Source: Clostridia bacterium (GTDB lineage: Bacteria > Bacillota > Clostridia > Christensenellales > Borkfalkiaceae). From it: a DNA stretch of 64,000 nucleotides. Both the position numbers and the translations under genes were made by a program. The stretch spans positions 60,685 through 124,684 of the forward strand of contig JAFVUV010000011.1 of the NCBI GenBank assembly GCA_017502525.1, read 5' to 3'. Shown piece by piece: positions 1 to 8,395 of the stretch. The notes below the pieces were generated by a model. It was given only the letters and a program-made list of their open reading frames with translations. It was not told where the DNA came from and did no database searches. The first letter of the stretch is position 1. Each line of letters begins with the position of its first letter.

Positions 1-352
1 TATTATGCCAACCAAGTTTGGTGTGATATAGTTGATAATAATTTGAAGTGAAAGCAACCCTTGCTTGGTGGGTTAATAACATTGATATATCGTGAACTTG
101 ATAATGTTTTGCAAAAATGTTGTTAGCGTTTAATGCTTTTATTAAGTTTGAAAGGTCGTTTAATAAACTTGTCGGAATTTCTGCATTGAATTCTTTGCCT
201 CTATCGTTTACATATAATAAAATAGAATCTTCTTCGTTTGCCGTGATGTTTTTTATTAAAGATTGAACTCTAAAAAACGGGCAATCATCTGGTATTGAAA
301 CTTCTCTCCCTTCATAATTGAAAGAGTCATTGTTTTTGTTTGGATTTAACAT
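1..352 (-). CDS. Hypothetical protein, partial (runs off left edge)
   Basis: An open frame starts at an ATG at 352 on the minus strand and stays open to base 1, giving about 117 codons with no stop, so the C-terminus lies outside the window. An AGGAG ribosome-binding site sits about 8 bases upstream. The visible product begins MLNPNKNNDSFNYEGREV, is soluble and rich in Asn, with no signal peptide or membrane segment. I do not recognise a family. It is the first of a run of small minus-strand accessory genes, each with its own AGGAG-type site. Confidence 0.6.
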   Translation of the reverse strand, partial: MLNPNKNNDSFNYEGREVSIPDDCPFFRVQSLIKNITANEEDSILLYVNDRGKEFNAEIPTSLLNDLSNLIKALNANNIFAKHYQVHDISMLLTHQARVAFTSNYYQLYHTKLGWHN

Positions 353-460
353 ATTTATTCTCCTTATTTGGAGTACAAAAACAGGGAATAGGTTTCCAAT
401 CTTTCATTCAAAGGTGGCTTTATTTCATTATATCTAATTTAGATATAAGCCTTTACCTTG

Positions 461-509
461 TAGAGCCCTTTAAGCACGGCGGTAAGGGTATTTGTGCTTA
501 AAGGCTCTA
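461..509. other. Long hairpin between two accessory genes
   Basis: Bases 461-477 and 494-509 form a stem of about 16 pairs with a one-base bulge around a 16-base loop. No clear T-run follows on either strand, so a simple intrinsic terminator is not the obvious reading. It may be a processing site, a leader structure or a small RNA. It lies between the partial gene at 1-352 and the gene at 531-833. Confidence 0.5.
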
Positions 510-530
510 AGTTTGTACTTTTAGTATAAA

Positions 531-833
531 TTAGTATTCGTATGAAAACAGTACTTGGTAAGAATCGGGGTATTCAAAGAAATATATTGTTTCATTTATA
601 AAGTTCTTGAATTCTTCTCGATAGTCATAAAAATAAATTGTAGTGGGATATTCTTCTTGGAATACTTTTATTATGAGCATATCGTTGCTTGCTTCAAACT
701 TAAACACTTGTAAATAATCTGGGTTTTCAAAAAGTTGTTTATGGTTTTCTACAATTTGCCAACAATATTGAATTACATCGGGCGCAATTTTTAATACTAT
801 ATCGTAGGTCGTAAACATAGGTTTTTTAGGCAT
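531..833 (-). CDS. DUF960-like small protein (divergent paralogue)
   Basis: A 100-residue soluble protein. Its middle motif PDYLQVFKFE and its ending, NETIYFFEYPDSYQVLFSYEY-like, line up with the protein at 1559-1930 (LDYLQVFTFQ, then NEKIFVIDDGDHSTMLFAKEY-like). I read the two as paralogues. The partner matches DUF960, known from Firmicutes and their mobile elements, function unknown. This copy lacks the conserved IDDGDHSTML stretch, so it is a diverged member. A ribosome-binding site (AGGAG type) precedes the ATG at 833. The paralogy is seen directly; the family name for this copy is inference. Confidence 0.6.
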   Translation of the reverse strand: MPKKPMFTTYDIVLKIAPDVIQYCWQIVENHKQLFENPDYLQVFKFEASNDMLIIKVFQEEYPTTIYFYDYREEFKNFINETIYFFEYPDSYQVLFSYEY

Positions 834-881
834 ATAAGTCTCCTTTGTTGTTTAATAATAGAGTATTGAAACATTAAAAAA

Positions 882-951
882 ACGAGGAAATGAACGCACG
901 AAGTCAAGCCGAAAGAACCTTTCGACTCGCAACGGGAACATTTTTCCTCGT
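882..951. other. Structured intergenic element (possible small RNA)
   Basis: Bases 882-890 (ACGAGGAAA) pair with 943-951 (TTTCCTCGT). Inside is a second hairpin, CGAAAG-AAC-CTTTCG, at about 910-924. The nested fold lies in the 290-base gap between genes at 531-833 and 1125-1547. No T-run makes it a clear terminator. The remainder of the gap (952-1124) is AT-rich with nothing I can name. Confidence 0.4.
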
Positions 952-1124
952 CAATATATGTTTCGATTAAATTAAATACATTTTAGATAAAATAATAAAT
1001 TAAGTTGATTAGTAGTAGTTTTAACCAACAGACAATAAGCGTTTATTATTTCACCTCCAAAAAACGCTTGTTATCAAAATATTACAACATTATAACACAT
1101 AGAAAACCTTTTTGTAAAGCGATT

Positions 1125-1547
1125 TTAAGAAATTTCTATTAAATCTTGTAAATTTTTCTCTCTTTCGGGACTTACAACAAATCTACATAGTTTATCTTCG
1201 GGGTTTTTCTTGCCGTTTAAGTAGTTCTTAAAACCTTCGCCAACACGTACTATAACCCTTTTTCTATCTGCCATTTCATAAGTTTTGTGGTCTAATGGAC
1301 TTACCCACGTTTTGCCTTCATAACTTCTTGGCTCCATAGTAAGGTAATTTTTCTTTATTACCTTATATCCGTCATCAACGTATTTCATAGTAAGTTTTTG
1401 TTCTTCAAGAATAATATTTAACACCGTGTTAATGGGTAGTTCGTATTTTTGAGCGATTATTCTCGCAAAAGTTAGTTGGTCTATTGTTTTAACGGGTGCT
1501 TTGATTGTGTTAGTTCCTTTTTTCTTTTTCGTAGTAGTTTTTGCCAT
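1125..1547 (-). CDS. HU/IHF-like DNA-binding protein (divergent)
   Basis: A 140-residue protein with a Lys-rich N-terminus (MAKTTTKKKKG) followed by a region that follows the HU fold order: an N-terminal helical segment (IDQLTFARIIAQKYELP), then a beta-arm region with YKVIKKNYLTMEPR, a variable tip, and RVIVRVGEGFKNYLNGK near residue 105, comparable with the HU ending where a Lys/Arg-rich strand precedes the last helix. HU-like proteins bend or coat DNA, and divergent ones are common on phages and plasmids. The gene ends 12 bases before the next start and has an AAGGAG site. The family call comes from pattern similarity and is moderate. Confidence 0.5.
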   Translation of the reverse strand: MAKTTTKKKKGTNTIKAPVKTIDQLTFARIIAQKYELPINTVLNIILEEQKLTMKYVDDGYKVIKKNYLTMEPRSYEGKTWVSPLDHKTYEMADRKRVIVRVGEGFKNYLNGKKNPEDKLCRFVVSPEREKNLQDLIEIS

Positions 1548-1558
1548 TTTTATTCTCC

Positions 1559-1930
1559 TTAATATTCTTTCGCAAACAGCATTGTACTGTGGTCGCCATC
1601 ATCAATAACGAAGATTTTTTCGTTTAGTATTTCTTCGTATTCTTGCTTATAGTTGGTATAGTGAGTTGTACCAAAATTTGGGTTTTCTTGGGTTTGCCTT
1701 ATCGCAAGCGTATCTTCACCGATTTTTTGAAAGGTAAATACTTGCAGATAGTCAAGTTTACTACAAAACTTTTTTTGTAGTTCTATCGCAGACCATATCG
1801 CAACCTGCAAAGTTTCAGGCACTCTATCACTAATACCGCACGTTATGTATCTTTCATTGTCAAACATAAATTTTTCTCCTTTTTTCTTTGCTTTTGTATT
1901 AAACCGTGTAAATTTGGGCGTTTTTGCCAC
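1559..1930 (-). CDS. DUF960 family protein
   Basis: A 123-residue protein with the DUF960 pattern: ERYITCGISDRVPETLQ near residue 26, then IWSAIELQ, LDYLQVFTFQ in the middle, and FVIDDGDHSTMLFAKEY at the C-terminus. DUF960 proteins are small, cytoplasmic and of unknown function, and occur in Firmicutes, often on plasmids and conjugative elements. The downstream minus-strand gene at 531-833 appears to be a diverged paralogue. A start at MFDNERY (codon 22) would also be possible, since it has GGAGAAA just upstream and would give a protein of the usual family length. Confidence 0.75.
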   Translation of the reverse strand: MAKTPKFTRFNTKAKKKGEKFMFDNERYITCGISDRVPETLQVAIWSAIELQKKFCSKLDYLQVFTFQKIGEDTLAIRQTQENPNFGTTHYTNYKQEYEEILNEKIFVIDDGDHSTMLFAKEY

Positions 1931-1971
1931 GCTCTCACATGTTTATAGTGGGGTATGGTATCGGGCAAGGG

Positions 1972-2328
1972 TTAAGTTTTTCGTTGCAACTCGGTATCGT
2001 TCTCGTCCACAAACGGCACACGTTCGTATATAATCACGCCGTTGCCCGAATCTCCGAACACAAACACCCGTTCTCGCCACGACTCGCCGCTCACGGCTGT
2101 TATGCACACATCCGATTCGGGCATATTTTCGCCAAGCGAAAATTCAATAGTGGCTTCGTCCGATTCCTTTCGTGTTTCGGCGATTATAAGGTATGACGGC
2201 GTTGCTCCACCTTTAATGCAGTCTTCAACTGCTTTTATGGAATTTTCAAGTGCCGTCTTAAATTCTTGACTATATTCTCTTTTGGAAATATAGTCGTTTA
2301 ATTGTTGTTTTGTTTGAAATTTCTTCAT
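1972..2328 (-). CDS. Hypothetical protein
   Basis: A 118-residue soluble, acidic protein starting MKKFQTKQQLNDYISKREYS, without signal peptide or membrane segment. I do not recognise the family. Its C-terminal two thirds are encoded by DNA noticeably richer in G and C than the flanking genes, which suggests a different origin for this segment. It has an AGGAG site before the ATG at 2328 and lies just after a strong terminator (2348-2382), so it is probably transcribed separately from the Sel1/helicase pair. Confidence 0.6.
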   Translation of the reverse strand: MKKFQTKQQLNDYISKREYSQEFKTALENSIKAVEDCIKGGATPSYLIIAETRKESDEATIEFSLGENMPESDVCITAVSGESWRERVFVFGDSGNGVIIYERVPFVDENDTELQRKT

Positions 2329-2347
2329 CCGTTCTCCTTTTTTGCAT

Positions 2348-2382
2348 TAAAAAAGGGCTAACGGTTTTTATTCCGTTAACCC
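2348..2382 (-). terminator. Intrinsic terminator after Sel1 gene
   Basis: Stem 2355-2364 / 2373-2382 (GGGCTAACGG with one mismatch to its partner) followed on the minus strand by a T-run at 2349-2354. It ends minus-strand transcription coming from the helicase and Sel1 genes. Confidence 0.75.
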
Positions 2383-2461
2383 AAGTTTTAAGTGTTATTT
2401 AGTTTATTCTTTTTCGGCTCGAATTCTATTATTCATAGTTATAATATATTGTCGATAAGCC

Positions 2462-3103
2462 TTAATTACCATTAAACAATTTTTCATATTCTTCTTTAGT
2501 TAAAATAGTTTTTCCGTCTTTATCTATGTATTTTTGCTCTTTCAACCAATCAAAAACTTCTGAAGCGAGTGGAAAGCCAATAAATAACTTACTTTGCAAT
2601 GCTACACGAGAAATACCACCTTCTTCAAAAGCAAATTTTAAGCCTTCTATTTTATGAATAATTCTATTTGCTTTTTCAAGCCCTATTTTCCTTGCTGTTT
2701 GTGCATTTTCAAATGCCTTAAAATAATTCTTTTCAACGTAATCGCCATTTAAGTACATACAAGCCATTCTATAATATCCGATATGTATATTGTTTTCGGA
2801 GGCAATCTTATATGTTTCAAAAGCCTTTTTATAGTCTCTTTCAATATCCAATCCGTAATAATATAAATGAGCAATGTGGCAATATGCTTTTACACAACCT
2901 TTTTCAAGTGCTAAATTATAATATTCGAGTGCTTTTTTAGAAGATTGTTCAACACCTTCACCATGAGCATACATATCTCCAATAAGAGAAAACGCATCGA
3001 ATTCGCCGAATTTAACAAGTTCATCTAAACATTTTTTAATGCTAACATAGTCTTCGGTCTTGTATATTTCAAAATATTTATCCCAAAGTTCTTGTATATC
3101 CAT
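2462..3103 (-). CDS. Sel1-repeat (TPR-like) protein
   Basis: A 213-residue protein with about three Sel1-type repeats between residues 38 and 145. Recognisable units are AFSLIGDMYAHGEGVEQSS, AYCHIAHLYYYGLDIERDY and GYYRMACMYLNGDYVEKNY, each with the alternating Ala/Gly/Tyr pattern of Sel1 helical hairpins. Such repeats mediate protein-protein contacts. There is no signal peptide, so it is cytoplasmic here. Its start is 2 bases past the stop of the helicase gene at 3106, so the pair is almost certainly co-transcribed and translationally coupled. A partner role with the helicase is plausible but unproven. Confidence 0.8.
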   Translation of the reverse strand: MDIQELWDKYFEIYKTEDYVSIKKCLDELVKFGEFDAFSLIGDMYAHGEGVEQSSKKALEYYNLALEKGCVKAYCHIAHLYYYGLDIERDYKKAFETYKIASENNIHIGYYRMACMYLNGDYVEKNYFKAFENAQTARKIGLEKANRIIHKIEGLKFAFEEGGISRVALQSKLFIGFPLASEVFDWLKEQKYIDKDGKTILTKEEYEKLFNGN

Positions 3104-3105
3104 TT

Positions 3106-5919
3106 TTATTCTCCTTGTCTTCTTTCCATTGTATTTTTACAGTATTCCTTAAAACTCATTGCTTGATAAGGGTTTAAGGCTTCGCAAAGTGTTTCTATTA
3201 AATACTTGTTTTGTTCTTCTATATAGTAATTTTTTGAAGATTTAGACCTTTTGAAGTAATATTCTCCACAAGCAACGATATGGTTTAATGCTAAGTCGTA
3301 AAAGTTTTCAAAATCTTCCATATCACAATCTTCATTAACGGGTAGAGCACAGTATAAGTCGTTAAGAACGCTCCACATTTCTACTGCACGGGTACACTTT
3401 TCAATCAAATTTTTCGTTTCGGTGTTTTTAATAGTATTAACGTCAATCTCTTCTAAAAGAGTTTCTATTCCAGCAAAATAGAAGTTGTTATCTGACTCAA
3501 TAAAATCTCTAAAATCATTGCCTTGTTCGTCAAGCATTCTATCGGGGTAGAACACGTTTTCTAAAAGCATTCCATTTTCTATTATGTACTTGACTATATC
3601 ACGCTTTGAAAAGGGGTTATATGATAAATCTTCAAGTTTTCTTTCTATATCCACGTTAGATTTGAGTATAAAATCTGCACGCTCTCTCTGCTTTTCGGTA
3701 GAATTAAACTCCCTGTCGTAAACATATCTCGCATAAGCGTTGAGATTGTTTGGGATTTCCGTTCTCTTTTCGCTTGCTTTTTTAAGTTCCACCTTAAAAG
3801 AGATAGACCGCACCTTGTTTTCGTCAAAACGTACTCTATAAGCACCGTCTATAATTCTTTCAATAGTACCACACCCTAAAATCTCGTGTATAACGGTATC
3901 GCCAACGTTGAATTTTGCCTTTTCAGTTTGTATCGGGAATTTTGGGTTAAGTTTGTTTACGTAAGACTTTGCCCATTCGGCATAGTCGGAAGTAATTATT
4001 CCCGTTTTCTTAAACGCCTTTTCGTCTATGTCAAAGATAAACCTTGACGGAGCAAGTTGCATTTGACCGCTTGAATTTATTTCGCAATCGGTAAGTACGA
4101 GCCTTTCTTCCGCACGTGTCATTGCAACGTACATAAGCCTTCGTTCTTCTTCCATTTCTTCAAGTGTGTTTGTTTGAGAAGAAGGGAATATTCCTTCGTT
4201 TAGTTGGCACACGAACACGTTCTTAAACTCTAAACCTTTTGCAGTATGAACGGTCATCATTTTAACGCTATCTGTTTTATCGCTTCTATCACTACTTGTA
4301 ATTAACGCAACGTTATTTAGATAGTCGGAAAGCGCAACCTTTTCTTTGGCTTCCGTTTCGTATTCACGGATAGAGTCTTTAAGTTCGGCTATGTTATCAA
4401 GCCTTTCTTGGTCGCCGTCTTCCATAAGCATTTTTTCATAACCCGTTTCTTTTAGAATATAGTCAAGTAAATCGTTTATGGAATACTTTTCTTTAAGGTC
4501 TTTTATGTTCTCAATAAGTTCAACGTATTCACTTGCTCCCGTACCCGTAAACATACTGTTAAATCGATTATTATATAACGCCGTATAAAGAGACGTTCCG
4601 TATGCTTCGGCTTCTTCACGAAGATATGCAAGCCTTGTTTTGCCTATGCCACGAGCAGGCACGTTGACAGTCCGCAAGAACGAAACGTCATCAGTAGTTT
4701 CTGCCATTTCAAGATAAGCAATAACGTCTTTTATTTCCTTTCGTTTATAGAAAGCAAACCCACTAAATATAACGTATGAAAGTTTGTTTCTAATCAACGC
4801 TTCTTCTATTGCGCGGGAATTATTGTTGTTTCTATAAAGCACGGCGCAGTCACTCAAAGAGCCACCCTTTTTAACTATATCAGTAATTTGTTTTGCAATA
4901 TAGTTGCACTCATCTTTTCGTGTTTTGGCGTGGTGGTATTCTACCTTTAAGCCGTCTTTTTTAACGGGTTTTAATTGCTTTTCAATTCGCTTTGTGTTTT
5001 TAGTTATAAGTGAATTGCTTGCTTTTAGTATTTGTGGTGTAGAGCGATAGTTAGTATCAAGTATGATAGTTTTAACGTCCTTAAACTTCTTGTCAAAGTC
5101 AAGGAAAAAGTTAACGTCTGCACCACGAAACGAGTATATAGTTTGGTCTGGATCGCCCACTATAAACAAGTTGCCGTTATTCTTTGAAAGAAGCGATACT
5201 AACTCATACTGTTCGGGGGAAACGTCTTGAAATTCATCTACTTGTATATACTCAAAATAGTTGCTCCATTTGTCGTTAAATTCCTTGTCCGTCTTTAATA
5301 AATACAAAGTAAAGTTGATAAGGTCGGCAAAGTCTAAATAGAAATTTTTTCTTTGCGCTTTTAAGTATTCGTTTATGATAAAATCAGTTGAAGTTTTATT
5401 CTCTACGTTAAGGTTTGAAAAGGTTTTAACACTTTCGCTTGATATAAGTTCGGGCACGTATTTAAGGTCAAATTTATAAACTCCAATTCGTTTAAGCACG
5501 TTTGAAAAAGTATTGTTTTTTAGTTTTAACCCGTTCTTTTCATATATCTCACGTAGTAATTCTTTTTGGTCTTCAATATCTAATATCTTAAAGTTTTTCG
5601 GGTAGTTTAATCTATGTATATCAAAAGATAAAATCTTTCTACAAATGCTATGAAACGTGCCTATATAACCGCCGTCTTCATCGGGCATAAAGTCCCGAAT
5701 TCGCTTTTTCATAACGTTCGCTGCCTTGTTAGTAAAGGTCACCGAAAGTATATGTTCGGTTGGCACGCCCAAAGCCTTTGCTATATACACGTATCGGTGG
5801 GTGAGCACCCTTGTTTTTCCGCTCCCTGCACCTGCAACAACCCGAATATACCCTTCCGTTTCTTTAACGGCAGATTGTTGCTCGTTATTTAACTTGTCTA
5901 ATATTCGTTTTGTTTCCAT
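3106..5919 (-). CDS. pcrA: UvrD/PcrA/Rep-type superfamily 1 DNA helicase
   Basis: A 937-residue 3'-5' DNA helicase. Visible motifs in order: motif I VVAGAGSGKTRVLTHR near residue 28, motif Ia FTNKAANVMKKRI, motif II VDEFQDVSPEQ near 228, motif III GDPDQTIYSFRGA near 255, motif IV LDTNYRSTPQIL, motif V VKMMTVHTAKGLEF near 560 and motif VI LMYVAMTRAEERL near 600. After the motor comes a small beta domain (VGDTVIHEILGCGTIERI) like the C-terminal Tudor-type domain of PcrA. A further 200 or so residues follow that ordinary PcrA (about 720-750 aa) lacks. It is coupled to the downstream Sel1 gene. Its place among small accessory genes suggests a mobile-element helicase, not the housekeeping copy; the gene symbol is by family only. 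Confidence 0.88.
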   Translation of the reverse strand: METKRILDKLNNEQQSAVKETEGYIRVVAGAGSGKTRVLTHRYVYIAKALGVPTEHILSVTFTNKAANVMKKRIRDFMPDEDGGYIGTFHSICRKILSFDIHRLNYPKNFKILDIEDQKELLREIYEKNGLKLKNNTFSNVLKRIGVYKFDLKYVPELISSESVKTFSNLNVENKTSTDFIINEYLKAQRKNFYLDFADLINFTLYLLKTDKEFNDKWSNYFEYIQVDEFQDVSPEQYELVSLLSKNNGNLFIVGDPDQTIYSFRGADVNFFLDFDKKFKDVKTIILDTNYRSTPQILKASNSLITKNTKRIEKQLKPVKKDGLKVEYHHAKTRKDECNYIAKQITDIVKKGGSLSDCAVLYRNNNNSRAIEEALIRNKLSYVIFSGFAFYKRKEIKDVIAYLEMAETTDDVSFLRTVNVPARGIGKTRLAYLREEAEAYGTSLYTALYNNRFNSMFTGTGASEYVELIENIKDLKEKYSINDLLDYILKETGYEKMLMEDGDQERLDNIAELKDSIREYETEAKEKVALSDYLNNVALITSSDRSDKTDSVKMMTVHTAKGLEFKNVFVCQLNEGIFPSSQTNTLEEMEEERRLMYVAMTRAEERLVLTDCEINSSGQMQLAPSRFIFDIDEKAFKKTGIITSDYAEWAKSYVNKLNPKFPIQTEKAKFNVGDTVIHEILGCGTIERIIDGAYRVRFDENKVRSISFKVELKKASEKRTEIPNNLNAYARYVYDREFNSTEKQRERADFILKSNVDIERKLEDLSYNPFSKRDIVKYIIENGMLLENVFYPDRMLDEQGNDFRDFIESDNNFYFAGIETLLEEIDVNTIKNTETKNLIEKCTRAVEMWSVLNDLYCALPVNEDCDMEDFENFYDLALNHIVACGEYYFKRSKSSKNYYIEEQNKYLIETLCEALNPYQAMSFKEYCKNTMERRQGE

Positions 5920-6002
5920 AGTTTTTTCCTTTTGTTTTTTCTCTATTATATGAAGTCTTTATGTCTAAATCAGTCATATTAAAATTTGTTTTTTGGTTAG
6001 TA

Positions 6003-6365
6003 TTACATAAAGTGGAATATACCATTTAAGAGTGCAAGTATAAACCAAACAATACCGATTAGAATTGCAAGCACTAAATCTATTGCAATTATAAGTACAA
6101 CAATTACAATGTAAAGAACTGCGCCTAAAATGTTTACTATTATACCTGCCAACCAACTTACTGCCAAAGGCAATTGCCAAACTTGTTCTACAAATATCCA
6201 AAAACTTGGTGTAAAACTTCCCCATAACCAATGCCAAACAGCAATAAACGGAGTCCAAATAACGTTTACGCCTTCTAAATGAGTTCCATAAACGTCGACG
6301 CTACAACCGCTTAACGTTAGTAATACAATACTTAAACAGGCACATATTAAAATTCTTTTCTTCAT
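6003..6365 (-). CDS. Small lipoprotein with hydrophobic C-terminal half
   Basis: A 120-residue protein with a lipoprotein signal: basic start MKKR, hydrophobic core and lipobox LSGC with Cys21. After about 40 Trp-rich residues come two to three long hydrophobic stretches (about residues 65-115), so the mature protein is probably both lipid-anchored and membrane-embedded. I do not recognise the family. The gene has a GGAAA-type ribosome-binding site and stands alone between the helicase gene and a frameshifted gene. Confidence 0.6.
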   Translation of the reverse strand: MKKRILICACLSIVLLTLSGCSVDVYGTHLEGVNVIWTPFIAVWHWLWGSFTPSFWIFVEQVWQLPLAVSWLAGIIVNILGAVLYIVIVVLIIAIDLVLAILIGIVWFILALLNGIFHFM

Positions 6366-6395
6366 TTTTTAGTTTCCTTTTGTTAGTTAGAGTAA

Positions 6396-6427
6396 AACAC
6401 CCAAGAGAACAAAATCTCTCGGGTGTT
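6396..6427 (-). terminator. Hairpin terminator
   Basis: Stem 6396-6408 / 6415-6427 with one mismatch, just past the stop codon (6441) of the minus-strand remnant gene. Only a short T-run follows on the minus strand, so it is a probable but not ideal terminator. Confidence 0.55.
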
Positions 6428-6440
6428 AATAAAAGAAAGT

Positions 6441-6732
6441 TTACTCTTTTTTGTTTTTATCTTTTTGAGATTGTTCAAAACTTCCTACCCATTTTTCAAT
6501 GTCTTCGAAATCAAGTGCTTGACTATTATTGCTTAATGCACTATCTATCAACGGGATATTATAATCAATTTCAAATATATTAACTATTTGCCTAAAAGCG
6601 AAAACTTGGTCAAACTTCTCCAGTTTTCTTATTTTATTCCACGAATTAAAGTTAAAGAAAAGGTCTTCAGGGGAAAATTGTGGATTTTGTTTTATACATT
6701 ATCGCTTCATTAAACAGTTCTTCTTTGCTCAT
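6441..6732 (-). pseudogene. Small cytoplasmic protein gene with a frameshift
   Basis: A start ATG at 6732 with GGAG about 10 bases upstream opens MSKEELFNEAIMYKTK and then hits a stop after 21 codons. A second frame, open without a start codon, carries on from the same place (NPQFSPEDLFFNFNSWNK and onward) for about 80 residues and stops at 6441 just before a hairpin. The two halves join naturally across the A-rich stretch near 6685-6695, so one base has been gained or lost. It may be a real mutation, a sequencing or assembly slip, or a recoding site. The reconstructed protein would be about 97 residues; I do not recognise the family. Confidence 0.6.
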
Positions 6733-6778
6733 AATTATATCTCCAACTTACCCCTTGAAAAATAGATTAATTTCGTAA

Positions 6779-7216
6779 TTAACTTCTATGATATGTACAA
6801 GTTAGTTTTAAGTCGCTTACCTTTTCTCTTAAATACATTTCGCCGTCAACATTATAAAGCCAAAATAAAATTCCATAATTTGGGTCTTCTTGATAAAGGA
6901 AGATTCCTGCACGACCGTCTTCTTTACCATAATCTTCTTGAACTTTTGTCGGCGACAAATATCTATAATTGTAAGTTGTTTCATCTGGATCATAGAGCAC
7001 AGCAGAATCTTTGTATATTTCTAAACAAACCCAGCCAGATGAATTTGAACCTTCATAAGTTCCATAATAATTTTTTGGGTCATCATTGTAAGATGCTCCT
7101 TTTAAGGACGACGATAAAATTAAAGAAATTATCCCTATTACTAAAATTACACCCCAAAAAGCAAACATCATATACAATTTCGTGTTGAATTGTTTTTTAT
7201 CAAATTGTTTTTCCAT
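6779..7216 (-). CDS. Membrane-anchored hypothetical protein
   Basis: I place the start at the ATG at 7216 (MEKQFDKKQFN), which has AAGGAG 7 bases upstream. A further upstream start would overlap the previous gene. The product is about 145 residues: a short cytoplasmic N-terminus, one transmembrane helix (about residues 15-36, MFAFWGVILVIGIISLIL) and an extracellular domain of about 105 residues rich in Tyr, Gly and Asp. Its pattern (YYGTYEGSNSSGWVCLEIY, then beta-rich repeats) suggests a small beta-barrel fold, but I cannot name a family. It is paired with the zinc-ribbon membrane protein upstream at 7227-7901. Confidence 0.6.
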   Translation of the reverse strand: MEKQFDKKQFNTKLYMMFAFWGVILVIGIISLILSSSLKGASYNDDPKNYYGTYEGSNSSGWVCLEIYKDSAVLYDPDETTYNYRYLSPTKVQEDYGKEDGRAGIFLYQEDPNYGILFWLYNVDGEMYLREKVSDLKLTCTYHRS

Positions 7217-7226
7217 AATAATCTCC

Positions 7227-7901
7227 TTAAAATTCCTTTGGTGGTTTCGTATTGTCATAAGTAATTATACCACGATAATCATATACAATTTTTCCACCTT
7301 CAGATGTCGCTCTATTTTCCATTGTTTCGCCGCATTTTGGACAAACATATGTATCTAAATAAACGTGTTTGTAAATTACAGTTCTTTTTGTTAAACTAGT
7401 ATTTCTTTCTGTTTGAGTAAGTTGTCTACTTGTAGTTTCTATAAATTGCCTATGGTGTTCTCGTTTAGTGCCACATTCAGGACAAGTGTAATACATTTTA
7501 CGATACATAAGAACAATTCCTATTATCGCTCCAAATATCTCAATAAACCCAGTTGCTTGCAATATCGTTTTTCCAATTCCGCTTGGAATAGTTAAAGTTA
7601 AGATTATTCCTAATACCATAAAAAATAAAGCACAACTGCAAAGAATTATTAGTATGGTTAATTGTTTTTTTGGTAAGGATGAATTTACATTGCTCGACAC
7701 ATGTTTTATCGGTTGATGTCCATTTTGACTTTCTAAAATAGATGTTTCATTATCATTGTCTATTGTACTTTGTTGATTAGTATTTGTTTGCTGTTCTTGA
7801 TTCTTGTCTTTCAATAGTACGACTATAAGAAGCGGTATTCCTATAAAAGGTGCAAACATTGAAAGAAGTACTAATAAAATTATTTTTGTATTTTTATTCA
7901 T
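7227..7901 (-). CDS. Membrane protein with a zinc-ribbon-like domain
   Basis: A 224-residue protein. An N-terminal hydrophobic helix (residues 7-28) is followed by a Gln/Asn-rich linker (about 33-70). Two further membrane helices lie at about 78-105 and 115-133. Then a cytoplasmic domain has two CxxC knuckles, YTCPECGTK and YVCPKCGET, about 50 residues apart, as in a zinc ribbon. I know no precise family. It has an AAGGAG site and is followed closely by the gene at 6779-7216, suggesting a two-gene unit. Confidence 0.6.
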   Translation of the reverse strand: MNKNTKIILLVLLSMFAPFIGIPLLIVVLLKDKNQEQQTNTNQQSTIDNDNETSILESQNGHQPIKHVSSNVNSSLPKKQLTILIILCSCALFFMVLGIILTLTIPSGIGKTILQATGFIEIFGAIIGIVLMYRKMYYTCPECGTKREHHRQFIETTSRQLTQTERNTSLTKRTVIYKHVYLDTYVCPKCGETMENRATSEGGKIVYDYRGIITYDNTKPPKEF

Positions 7902-7945
7902 TTGTTTTCTCCTTATAAAATTTTCTAATTAAAACTATTTTTCCG

Positions 7946-8122
7946 TTATCTAGTTGGATAATTTTTCATAATGCTTAACTTTTCTGCTGTATATCTTTTT
8001 TGAATTTCACATCTTTGAGCAGGTGTTTTTGCCTGTCTCATCTCATTTGTTTGACGGCGCAGAGCGTCTGTTAACGCTTCTTTTTTTGTCATTGGTTGTT
8101 GATTTGATTTGTAATAATTCAT
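7946..8122 (-). CDS. Small basic hypothetical protein (58 aa)
   Basis: An ATG at 8122 on the minus strand with ATAGGAGA ten bases upstream opens a 58-codon frame (MNYYKSNQQPMTKKEALTD...) ending at 7946. The product is basic and predicted to be helical, with many Lys, Arg and Gln, and no hydrophobic segment. The strong ribosome-binding site supports expression. I do not recognise the family. The gap 8123-8395 upstream contains only a short GTGCG/CGCAC inverted repeat near 8163-8187 and AT-rich sequence. Confidence 0.5.
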   Translation of the reverse strand: MNYYKSNQQPMTKKEALTDALRRQTNEMRQAKTPAQRCEIQKRYTAEKLSIMKNYPTR

Positions 8123-8395
8123 AATTTTTTCTCCTATAAAAATTTTCCTATAAATAAAAAAGTGCGCCTACCGAAGTAAACGCACAAAAAACGCAAACTC
8201 CGTAGTCGCCAAACCAATATTATATAAAAGGTGTATTCACACTTACATAATTAGAATTTGCATTTTTATCAAATTCATTGTAAGCGTGAAAAAAGCATAC
8301 TTTTCTTTTAAAATAGAAAAACACACCTAAGTTTAATATATAAAATTGATTTGGCAAAATTATTTTACCACTTTTTGTTATATATGTCAACTGCT

